DNA of 64,000 nt from Treponema sp. (lineage in GTDB: Bacteria; Spirochaetota; Spirochaetia; Treponematales; Treponemataceae), in assembly GCA_022010055.1 (NCBI GenBank), contig CP091737.1:1674001-1738000 (forward strand), read 5' to 3'. A program made the translations under genes and the position numbers. The first letter of the stretch is position 1; each line of letters begins with the position of its first letter. Shown here piece after piece: positions 54,091-62,901 of this stretch. The notes beneath the pieces were generated by a model, which was not told the origin of the DNA, did no database searches, and saw only the letters and a program-made list of their open reading frames with translations.

Positions 54091-56876
54091 ATGAAAAAAA
54101 TCATTTTGGCGATTTTCCTGGCATTTTCAGCCTTTCTTTATGCGGAATCAAATTTTTTGAACGAATATAACTATGCGGAATACACTCTTGAAAACGGCAT
54201 GCAGATTTTTGTGCTGGAAGATTTTTCCTCCGCGCCGGTACAGGTTGAATTTTCCGTGCATGCGGGAATCAGCGCGCAGAATCCAGCCACCACAGGATTT
54301 TTTCCGTTGTACACAAGGCTTTTTAAATATGGAGCAGAAAAAAATTCTTTTTTGCAGAATTTAACTTCTGAATGCAGTGAGGACTCTTCAAATTACAGAA
54401 TTTCCGTCTCGCAGGAACTGGTTTCTTCAACTTTTGAGATTCTTGCAAGGTGCGCGTTTTCACCGTTTTTTGCAGAAAAAGATATTCTGCGCGAATATTC
54501 AGCCCTAAAAAACGAGATAATGCAATATGCGCCGACACCAGCAGCGTTTATAAATACCGCGATAGATTCCCGGATTTTTTCGGAAACACCGTGGAAACTC
54601 GACTCAGGGATATATCCGCAAATTTTTACAAAATCAACGGCCGCAGAAATACGCTCGATACTTTCAAGAATCGGAAAGTTCTGGTACACGCCCCAAAACA
54701 GCGCAATTTTTGTAAGCGGTCCTGTAAAAAAAGAAGAGATTTATACGCTGGCGGAAAAAACTTTCGGTTCATACAAGCCGGCGGCGAGCTTCGCGCTTCC
54801 GGAAAAAGTAACGGCAACCGGAAAAACAAGGAAATTCATTATGCACGACTTGCAGTTCAGCGAAGATATGACGCAAATCGTGATTGAATACACGGGGTTA
54901 AACTTTAACCAGGCGAGCCTTGCGGCGGTGGCATACAACGCAGATTCTTCAACGCTAAAAAAATCGCTCTGCGCAGAACATATACTGAACATCCGCGGAC
55001 CGGAATATATCAACGTTTCTTCCACGCGCCATAACGGCTGCGCAAGGCTTATTTCAAACGCTGCTGGAGCAGAACCTGCGCTCACCGGTCGAGCAGGCGG
55101 AAACCTTTATAGAAGCAATAAAAAAAAATCGCCGGAAACAACAGATTCATCGGAATATCAGGCTGCAAAAAAAATTCTGCATGACAACTTCCGCAAAACA
55201 ACAGCAAATTCAACGAATTTTATAAATTCGCTCGCTTACTTCTGGGCAATCGACCCGCTTCTTCCTGGAAATGACGAAAAAGAAATCCTTCTTGCGCAAA
55301 AACTTTTGAATCAACCGGAAAAAATCACTTCAACCGACGAAAATTCGCTTAAAACATCTTTTAAAAATGAAACGCCTTTTATATTTGTCCTTGTGAATAC
55401 AAAAATTTTAAAAAATACAAAAGCGACTACAAGCGACTCGGATATGAGGAAATAAATTCAAAGAACGGCTCGTGGTTTACGCAGGAACTTTATAAAAATG
55501 CGCTGAAAGAAATTTCCGCGGAAAAAAAAGAAATTGAGCAGCAAAAAGCAGAATCTGAAAGCGCAAGAAATATTTTTCTGGAAGAAAACAGAAATTCATT
55601 AAAAAAACCATTGAGCTTTCAAACGGAATTCCAGTAACCGTAAAGACAAACAGAATGACAAACGGAGTTTCAATCCTTGTTTCAATTGACGGAGGAAGCC
55701 TTGCGGACAAAAACAGACCGGGTTTTCAAAATGTAATGGCAAACGCAATCGCCTCAAACATCCGGAAAGAAATAATCAAATACAAAACGCAGCAAATCAT
55801 CTCCGGCAATCCGTCAGTCTATGCGGAGACAAGTTTTTCAGACAGCAAAATAATTGTTGAATGCGCAAAAGAGGACATTTCGCTTTGCATACGCTCAATT
55901 TCCGACGCGCTTATTTTTGGAGAAATAACGCCCGCAGAAGCCGACAGCTACGTTTATTCAGCGCAGACACAAACGCCTTTCGGGGGCAAGCCCATTGAAC
56001 CAGATGACATTCCGTGCGGTTAAATACTTTTACGACTCAAACTTTATACGGAATATTTTTGACACGGAAAAGGAAATTCTCCAAAAAACTTCATACAACG
56101 ATATTCTTGCCGAATATCCAAAATTTCTGGATGCAAGCCTTTACAGAATTGTCATCGCAGGGAACACGGATTCAGAAGCAGTCCGCTACATCCTTGAAGA
56201 ATCTTTGGGAATCCTTGCCGCGCAGACAACACGAAATGACTCCCGAAGAAAAGAATCCGTTCCAAAACCGGATTTTCCGGCAAAAACAAGAAAAATCAAC
56301 TTAAAAATCAGGCATCTTTTTTATACGGACGTAAAGGCAGAGGATGCCGGTCCTATGCCGGCGGTTCTTGTTCCAACTAAAAATTTTGCAGATCCGGTTC
56401 AGTACTGGTTCAAGGCACCGGAGGCGGATTCTGAAGAAGCCGTAATTTTTGACGCGCTGATTCTAAGGCTTTCAGAAAATTTAAATAACGCCGGAGCGGA
56501 AACAAAAATATTTTTGCCGTCCAAAGACTTCCGCTGCGGTGGAATCACTTTTTTAAACGTTGAGCATACCAATTATATAGAAGAAACTTACAAAAAAACG
56601 CTTTCTGAATTTGTAAAAAAACTGGAGGATTCAGAGCCTTCTGTTTTTGAAGCGGAACGGACAAAAAACGCATGGATTTTAAGCAGGCTTTCCGGGTCTA
56701 AGACAAACACCGGAACTGCCAGAATAATTTCCTCGTCAAAAACTGATGAAAAAAATTATCTTGATGAATATGAAATTCTTGAACGCGCCGGCAGCAAGGA
56801 TTTCCTCCGCGCGCTGAACGAATATTTTCCGCCGGAGCCGCTTCTTCAGATTTTTTCCAGCGATTCAAAAAAATAA
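54091..56876 (+). CDS. M16 (insulinase-like) family protein without zinc motif, with three frameshifts
   Basis: Start MKKIILAIFLAFSAFLYAES is a signal peptide, so the protein is exported. The fold pattern is M16-like (YTLENGMQIFVLEDFSSAPV, later LSNGIPVTVKTN for the second half). The catalytic HxxEH is replaced by HAGISAQNPATTGF, so it is probably inactive or structural. Three indels split it: A6 at 55410-55415 and A7 at 55601-55607 each lack one A, and T3 at 55978-55980 has one extra. Repaired reading gives 928 residues, normal for a fused two-half M16 protein. Its end is convergent with the cyclo-ligase gene. Confidence 0.75.
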
Positions 56877-56883
56877 ACGGATT

Positions 56884-56899
56884 CCGGCTCAAAAGCCGG
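56884..56899 (-). terminator. Hairpin between convergent genes
   Basis: CCGGCT-CAAA-AGCCGG forms a perfect 6-bp stem overlapping the end of the cyclo-ligase gene. On the minus strand a T-rich run follows after about 8 nt, so it may be a weak terminator for that gene. Confidence 0.4.
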
Positions 56900-57518
56900 C
56901 GGATGACACTTTTGTACGGATAAAACCATATTCTGTCAAAAGATAATTCATCCTGAAATCGCTTTTTTCAACCGGAACCGCTTTTGTAACCACATTAACC
57001 GTACAGACTCCGCAAAAAATATGATTTTCATGCGGAATCCTGTTCAAATATCTGTCGTAGTAGCCTTTTCCACGCCCAAGCCGCGCGCCTTCCAGGTTAA
57101 AAACAAGTCCCGGAACAAGAAAAACGCATTTTTCCGGAATTTTTTCCGGCTCGACTTTTTTATTTTTTCCGGAAGGCTCAGAGATTCCAAACTTGTTGTC
57201 ATCAGAAAACGAATCTTCCAGCGAATCAATAAAATAAAAATCCATTTCGCCAGAATCGTCCGACATCCGCGGAAGAGCGACCTTTTTTTTGTCATCCAGC
57301 GCTTTTTTTATAATCAAGGACAAATCAACTTCATCAGAAAGCGCCATATATGCAAAAATAATCTGCGCTTCCGCATATTCCTTGCTTTTCAAAAAATAAT
57401 CCGCCACGGTTTCTGCGCATTGAATACCAAGCGCCTTGTCCTCAAAATATTTTTTCAGTTCAAGCCTTGCCCTTTTTCGCAAAACAGATTTCTGCTCAGC
57501 AATCGAAACATTTTCCAT
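56889..57518 (-). CDS. 5-formyltetrahydrofolate cyclo-ligase
   Basis: This 209-residue protein has the family signature PGLVFNLEGARLGRGKGYYDRYL near the C-terminus, with the nucleotide- and substrate-binding Gly/Arg/Lys and YDR residues. An N-terminal KSVLRKRARLEL helix is also typical. It converts 5-formyl-THF to 5,10-methenyl-THF using ATP in folate metabolism. An extended -10 (TGT-TATTAT, box 57525-57530) lies 6 nt before the ATG with no ribosome site. Confidence 0.9.
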   Translation of the reverse strand: MENVSIAEQKSVLRKRARLELKKYFEDKALGIQCAETVADYFLKSKEYAEAQIIFAYMALSDEVDLSLIIKKALDDKKKVALPRMSDDSGEMDFYFIDSLEDSFSDDNKFGISEPSGKNKKVEPEKIPEKCVFLVPGLVFNLEGARLGRGKGYYDRYLNRIPHENHIFCGVCTVNVVTKAVPVEKSDFRMNYLLTEYGFIRTKVSSAGF

Positions 57519-57572
57519 GCCAAAATAATAACAGAGGGAAACCTTTGTGTAAATTTGACAAAGACGCTTTTT

Positions 57573-57762
57573 AGCCTTAATTTCGAGTTTTTTTTACAAA
57601 TTATGAAAGAACGCTCTCGGCAGATTTCCAATTTGCTCAGATGGATTTGGCTCGAATTCGGGTGCTCCGCACTTTTATTAATTCAATCGCCAAAAATCTT
57701 CACAAATTGTAAATCTGCCTGCGCTTTTATTCTTTTTACAAAAAAAACTCGACATTCGGGCT
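57573..57762. repeat. MITE-like intergenic repeat, copy B
   Basis: This 190-bp element matches 43667-43870 along most of its length. Here the right end GACATTCGGGCT is well kept and is the exact reverse complement of the left end of copy A. The left end (AGCCTTAATTTCGAG) is degraded. T-runs inside both ends could form bidirectional terminators. It occupies most of the 57519-57834 gap between two divergent genes; only the rqcH promoter lies beyond it. Confidence 0.7.
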
Positions 57763-57819
57763 ACGTAAATTATTTATAATGTGTTTTCCCGGTTTTTATT
57801 ATACACTGAAAACAAATTC

Positions 57820-57828
57820 TGCTATACT
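57820..57828 (+). promoter_or_regulatory. Extended -10 promoter of rqcH, leaderless-like
   Basis: TGC-TATACT ends 6 nt before ATG 57835, and no Shine-Dalgarno sequence is present. Confidence 0.55.
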
Positions 57829-57834
57829 TTTTGT

Positions 57835-59280
57835 ATGTCTCTTAATTGCAACGAAATTGACAAAATTCTTGAAGAATTAAACCTGACAGGCTATTTTATT
57901 CAGGATATTATTCAGCCCGGGTATGACACAATCGCGTTTTATCTTTATGGAAACGGCGAGGCAAAAACCGTACTTGTATGCACGGCGCAAAATTCTTGCA
58001 GAATAAACGAAACCAGACGAAAAATCATAAAAAATGACAAACCGCTGCGCTTTATGGAATTTTTAAAATCCCGGATAAAAGGCTCTCGGATAACGGCTAT
58101 AAACCAAATCGGGCGGCAAAGGATAATCCGGATGGATTTAGCGCACGGCGATGAAAATTTCAGAATCTACATAAGGCTGTGGTCCAACGCGGCAAATATA
58201 ATTGTGTGCGACGGGCAGGACAATATTCTTGACACAATGTTCAGGCGTCCTGCAAAAGGCGAGACAACCGGTGGCAAGTTCGTAATTCCGGAAGAGAAAA
58301 ATGAAACCAAAGAATGGCCGGTCCGCGATTTTTCAGAAATCGCAGAAGAATTCAAAAAAAATCATCCGGACGGGGCGGAACTTTCTTTTAACCAGAAAGT
58401 TGACATCTGGTACGGAGAACATGCGCAGAATCTTTCGCGGGAATCGCTTCTTATTCAGGCTGAAAAATGGTTCAACGCAACCCACAGCAGAATGAGCGCA
58501 GCGCTTGAAAAACTCAAGAAAAAACAGACTGATTTTGAAAATGCAGGCAAGTTGAAACATTACGGAGATTTAATTCTTTCTTACAGCTATCTTCTGGATA
58601 AAAATTCCAGTTTTTTGGAATGCGAGGACTACGAATCCGGGAAAACCGTAAGAATTCTTGTCGATCCGAAAAAAAACGCCCAGGAAAACGCCGCGGAATA
58701 CTACGAAAAATACAAAAAGGCGCAGTCTGGCGCAGAAAGCCTGAAGCACGACATTGAGCTTGCCTGCAAAAAAATTGAAAAAGTCGAAAAAATGTATCAG
58801 GAAATGCAGAATGAAAAAAATCCTGTACGAATTGAACAGCTTCTTAGAAAAGACACGACTCCAAGGCAGCAGAAGAAAAAGGAGCACCCCGGCCTTGATT
58901 TTATAGTGAACGGCTGGTACATTCTGGCAGGCCGCGATGCAAACGAAAACGATGAACTGCTGAGGCATCACGTGCGCGGCTCAGATATGTGGTTTCACGT
59001 GCGGGATTTTCCGGGCGGATATGTCTTTGTAAAGCATCGTCCGGGAAAAACAATTCCGCTGGACATTCTTCTTGATGCGGCAAATCTTGCCGTATATTAT
59101 TCAAAGGCTAGAAATTCAGGAAAAACCGACCTTTACTATACGCAGGTAAAATATTTGCGCCGTGCAAAAAACGGGCCGAAAGGACTTGTTATTCCGACCC
59201 AGGAAAAAAATCTTTGTATAACTCCAGATAAAGAAAGGCTAAGGCGGCTGGATTCTATACGCCAGGAAAACGAATTATGA
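57835..59280 (+). CDS. rqcH: RqcH / NFACT family ribosome quality control protein
   Basis: Start 57835 (MSLNCNEIDKIL) is chosen from the promoter position. The 481-residue protein has the NFACT-N domain (LTGYFIQDIIQPGYDTIAFYL, later RIIRMDLAHGDENFRIYIRL and NAANIIVCDGQDNILDTMFRR). A helical coiled-coil middle and the NFACT-R domain at the end (GWYILAGRDANENDELLRHH, DMWFHVRDFPGGYVFVKH) complete it. It binds peptidyl-tRNA on split 50S subunits and adds alanine tails to stalled chains. The stop overlaps the next start (ATGA). Confidence 0.9.
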   Translation: MSLNCNEIDKILEELNLTGYFIQDIIQPGYDTIAFYLYGNGEAKTVLVCTAQNSCRINETRRKIIKNDKPLRFMEFLKSRIKGSRITAINQIGRQRIIRMDLAHGDENFRIYIRLWSNAANIIVCDGQDNILDTMFRRPAKGETTGGKFVIPEEKNETKEWPVRDFSEIAEEFKKNHPDGAELSFNQKVDIWYGEHAQNLSRESLLIQAEKWFNATHSRMSAALEKLKKKQTDFENAGKLKHYGDLILSYSYLLDKNSSFLECEDYESGKTVRILVDPKKNAQENAAEYYEKYKKAQSGAESLKHDIELACKKIEKVEKMYQEMQNEKNPVRIEQLLRKDTTPRQQKKKEHPGLDFIVNGWYILAGRDANENDELLRHHVRGSDMWFHVRDFPGGYVFVKHRPGKTIPLDILLDAANLAVYYSKARNSGKTDLYYTQVKYLRRAKNGPKGLVIPTQEKNLCITPDKERLRRLDSIRQENEL

Positions 59281-60154
59281 AAAAAAATAAAAAAACTCAA
59301 AAACCGTTCGCAGATTTTTCAGCATCCAGGACTTTCCGAAGGATGATGTTCATTCCACAAAACAGAAAAGAATTACCTGCGCTTGTAAAAACTGTAATGT
59401 CGAACTTTTTTATAATCCAGCAAAAGCAGAAATTTGGAATTACAGACATTCCGGTTGTGCAGGTCGACCACAGGCTTGACGGACAGATTCCATTTGTTCC
59501 TTCAAAGTAAAAATCTACCTTGATTTTATCTGGTTCATAGCAAGAACGATGGATGTGATTTTTGAAAAGATTGAAAGACACACGGCAATTGCCGCCCTTG
59601 CCGAATTTGAAAAATTCATTACGGAACTTTACAGGCAGGCCGGAACAATTTATTCAAAAATCCTAACAACAACTGAGCGACCGAAATATTTTTCCTCGCC
59701 AAGATTTATGATAATCCACGCGTTTGATCCGCATTTACTCTGCATACCAAGCCTTCACGTAGCGATTGTGGCGGGAACATGGGCCTTTGTACGGAAACTT
59801 TTAAAATCAACTGAACTGAACCAATATGAAATACAGGAATTTCTTGACGAAATTTATTTCGGGGCAATTAAAATTTCAGAAAGCGTTCTTTACGTAAAGC
59901 AGCACAGCATAAACTGCGTGGCCGCGGCGTTATATTTTCTTACAGCAATAAACGAACAGAATTTCTTTTCTGAAAAAGATGCTGAAAATTTTATAGACCG
60001 GCTGTTTCAGGATGCGACCGATATTTTTCCTTCCGATGTGCAGGAAATTCACGATTATATGAAAAAAATGTACAAAACCCTGATAAAAGACAAGAAAAAA
60101 GCTGAAAACTGGCAGGCGCCAATTTTCAGCTGGTTGAACAGTTACAGCAACTAA
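59277..60154 (+). CDS. PAP2-superfamily-like protein, split by a frameshift
   Basis: Frames 59277-59510 and 59549-60154 join if one A is restored at 59504-59506, giving DGQIPFVPSKVKIYLDFIWF and a 292-residue protein. PAP2-like motifs are visible: IPSLHVAIVAG (PSxH) and YVKQHSINCVAAALYF (the HS of the last motif). The usual multiple membrane helices are weak, so it may be a divergent phosphatase or a degenerate member. ATGA overlap with rqcH implies coupling. Confidence 0.6.
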
Positions 60155-62098
60155 TTAGAAGCGTTCTGTCCTGCTGCTCTTCTTCTGCTTGTAAAGCCCT
60201 GCCGAGCCTGCGCGAACAGAGCGTTCTGTCTGATTGTGAACATTAGGTCTTGAACGACGCCTGTTTCCACCGCGCTCATCGCGAATTCCGGAATCCTCAA
60301 ATTTTCTGTCGCGTCTTCCGTGGTGTCTTGAACCGCCAAAATCGCCTCTGCTTCTTCCGCGTCCGCCACGACCGCCGCCAAATCCGGCATCGCTTTCCTT
60401 TACGTCAATATGCATATGCGGAACATTCTGGTTTTCTTTTGCAAAATCCAGCGCGCGTTTTGCGGCTTCTTTTGGAAGGGAAACCAATGTAAAATTTGAA
60501 GAAATATCGATTCTATCAACAAGCCGTCCAGGAATATCCAGCATTTTGCTAAAATAATCGGCAACAGCCCGTGGATTATATCCGTCGCGGCGTCCAATCT
60601 GAATATAAATTCTTGTCTGGTTTGAAGGGCTTCCCTGCTGCGAGATTTTTCCGTAGCGGGATTTATTCAGTTTTTCACCGTAAAGAACAGAAAGAACGGA
60701 GGCAAGAACTGAATTCGCATCGTTATTTTCCGTCAGCTCCGCAGCCATTTTTTCAAATTCTTCAGACGCTTTTATAAGATTCGGTTCTTCGCCCGAAAGC
60801 CCAAGCCGTTCCTTCAGCTCGCCAAAAATGCGTCCGCGCTTTTTCTCAAGAACTTCATCAATGGAAGGAATTTTTTCTTCCTTCATTTCTCCCTTGCTAG
60901 CCTTTCTGACCGCACGCTGAAGAAATCCCAGTTTTCTAGTTTCCTGAGGCGCAACAAACGTTACAGCCACACCTTCTTTTCCGGCGCGTCCTGTTCGCCC
61001 GATTCTATGCACATAAGTCGCTCCGTCAAAAGGAAGCGAATAGTTTACAACATAATTCAGATTTTTAATGTCGATTCCGCGCGCGGCAACATCCGTAGCA
61101 ACAAGAATCCTTGTTTTTTTAGTTTTAAACCGCGCAATGATTTTTTCACGCTGCGCCTGGGCAATATCGCCGTGCAGGGCCGCGACATCGTAACCTTTTT
61201 CGTCAAGCGCGCGGGTAACATTATCCGCATCATGCTTTGTCTGCGTAAATACAATTCCGTAAAAATCATCCGCAAAATCAATAAGACGCACAAGCGCCTC
61301 GATTTTATCGCCTTCGCGGACAACCCAGAATTTCTGGTCAATCAGCAAAGGTTCGTCCACAACGCCTTCTTCTTCAACAATCTCGTAATCGCCCATAAAT
61401 TCGCCGGCAATTTTAAGGATTGGCGCAGGCATTGTCGCGCTGAACAAAAGGATTCTTGCATCCGGGTTCGCCTGTCTGAAAATTTCCTCAATATCATCAA
61501 TGAATCCCATATCGAGCATTTCATCGCCTTCATCAAGGATAAAATATTCAATCTTGCTGATATCAAGAGTTTTTCGCTCAAGGTGATCCTGTATTCTTCC
61601 AGGCGTGCCGACAACAATCTCAACGCCTTTTTTCAAATCCCTGATTTGCGTTGAATAAGATGCGCCGCCGTACAAAACGCAAGAACGCGGAGATTTTCCT
61701 TCGGTAAAAGACTGAAGCTCCGCACAAGTCTGAATCGCAAGCTCGCGCGTCGGTTCAAGCACAAGCGCCTTTACAGTACCGGAAGAACCCCGCAACTTTT
61801 GAATAATCGGAAGCCCGAATGCGGCTGTCTTTCCAGTTCCAGTTCTAGCCCGGGCAATAATATTCGCATCTCCATTCAAAAGGCGCGGAATTGCCAGAAC
61901 CTGAATCGGAGAAGGAACTTTAAATCCTTTTTTTTCTACCGCGGCAAGAGTCGGCTCATCAAGTCCTAAATCTTCAAAAGAAATATCCGCATCGGTTTCC
62001 GCGTTCAATTCATCCTGAACTTCAATTCCATCCTGATTTTCATCCTGTGGTTCAATCGGCACAATTTCATCATCTAAATTTTCGTTTTCGTTACTCAT
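60155..62098 (-). CDS. DEAD-box ATP-dependent RNA helicase with DbpA-like RNA-binding domain and RGG tail
   Basis: Start 62098 (MSNENENLDDEI) is preferred, with TTGGGAAAAA before it. The 647-residue protein has an acidic N-terminus, Q motif (PSPIQVLAIPRLL), motif I ARTGTGKTAAFG, Ia PTRELAIQ, motif II DEGD in place of DEAD, motif III SATMP and motif VI HRIGRTGRAGKEG. A DbpA-type RNA-binding domain (RIYIQIGRRDGYNPRAVADY) and a Gly/Arg-rich end follow. It fits DeaD/CsdA-type helicases in ribosome assembly and cold adaptation. It is convergent with the PAP2-like gene. Confidence 0.92.
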   Translation of the reverse strand: MSNENENLDDEIVPIEPQDENQDGIEVQDELNAETDADISFEDLGLDEPTLAAVEKKGFKVPSPIQVLAIPRLLNGDANIIARARTGTGKTAAFGLPIIQKLRGSSGTVKALVLEPTRELAIQTCAELQSFTEGKSPRSCVLYGGASYSTQIRDLKKGVEIVVGTPGRIQDHLERKTLDISKIEYFILDEGDEMLDMGFIDDIEEIFRQANPDARILLFSATMPAPILKIAGEFMGDYEIVEEEGVVDEPLLIDQKFWVVREGDKIEALVRLIDFADDFYGIVFTQTKHDADNVTRALDEKGYDVAALHGDIAQAQREKIIARFKTKKTRILVATDVAARGIDIKNLNYVVNYSLPFDGATYVHRIGRTGRAGKEGVAVTFVAPQETRKLGFLQRAVRKASKGEMKEEKIPSIDEVLEKKRGRIFGELKERLGLSGEEPNLIKASEEFEKMAAELTENNDANSVLASVLSVLYGEKLNKSRYGKISQQGSPSNQTRIYIQIGRRDGYNPRAVADYFSKMLDIPGRLVDRIDISSNFTLVSLPKEAAKRALDFAKENQNVPHMHIDVKESDAGFGGGRGGRGRSRGDFGGSRHHGRRDRKFEDSGIRDERGGNRRRSRPNVHNQTERSVRAGSAGLYKQKKSSRTERF

Positions 62099-62208
62099 TT
62101 TTTCCCAATAAATAAAATATAAAATTAAAAAAGGTAGGTTCTTAATAATAGAATATTCCGCGTTTTTATACAATCGAAAAGAACAAAATTGAAAATTTAT
62201 GAAAACTG

Positions 62209-62217
62209 TGATATACT
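62209..62217 (+). promoter_or_regulatory. Extended -10 promoter of carD
   Basis: TGA-TATACT ends 8 nt before ATG 62226. Only a weak GAAGAG lies between, so the transcript may have little or no leader. Confidence 0.5.
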
Positions 62218-62225
62218 CGAAGAGT

Positions 62226-62901
62226 ATGAGTAACATAAAATTTAGCATTGACGAGAAAGTCGTTTATCCAAGTCAGGGCGTTGGCTTAATCACAGAAGTT
62301 TGAAAAGAATTTCCGTGGAACAACAATGACGTACTATAAAATTTATATCGAAGTTTCAGATATGGTCGTTCTTGTTCCAATTGAAAAAGCCGAGGAGCTT
62401 GGAATCCGGGCAATCGTTGGCGCGGAGGAAGCGGAAAAAGCGCTGAATTCACTTTCAGACGACTTTGAGCCAATCACTTCAGACTGGAAATTACGCTACC
62501 AGATGAACCTTGACCTTTTGAAAAAAGGAACAATCGCAGATATTGCGGCGATTGTGCGCTGTCTTTACAACCGTTCAAAAGTAAAGGAACTTCCGATTCT
62601 GGAGCGAAAACTTTATGATCAGGCAAAAAAACTTCTTGAAGACGAAATTTCAATCGCAATGGGTCTTTCTGAAAAAGAAGTTGAATCTATGATTCACGTA
62701 AAACTTGAGCCGCCTGGAGCCGCTCCAAAAGTAAAGCATATTATCGAAGATTTTGATGACGAAGACGACGATTTAATGAACGACGTTTCTTCAAGGAAAA
62801 ATAAACGCGATGACGATGATGAGGATTCGGACGAGGACTCAGACGAAGTTTCATCGGATGATATTGACGCTGAAGAAGATTTTGGCGATGACGAAGAATA
62901 A
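62226..62901 (+). CDS. carD: CarD/CdnL-family transcription regulator with acidic tail (one frameshift)
   Basis: ATG 62226 begins FSIDEKVVYPSQGVGLITEV, the RNA-polymerase-interacting start of CarD proteins. A stop follows at once because one T of 62299-62301 is extra; removing it gives VEKNFRGTTMTYYKIYIEVS. The rest follows CarD (MVVLVPIEKAEELGIRAI, DWKLRYQMNLDLLKKG, ERKLYDQAKKLLEDEI). The last ~60 residues are an Asp/Glu-rich tail. Repaired length is 224 residues. CarD binds RNA polymerase and stabilises open complexes, especially at rRNA promoters. The gene overlaps ispDF. Confidence 0.85.

Noticed and set aside
57021..57779. A 252-codon plus-strand frame
   Set aside because: It is antisense to the cyclo-ligase gene and then runs through repeat copy B; the peptide is rich in Phe, Arg and Lys like a reverse frame of an AT-rich gene.
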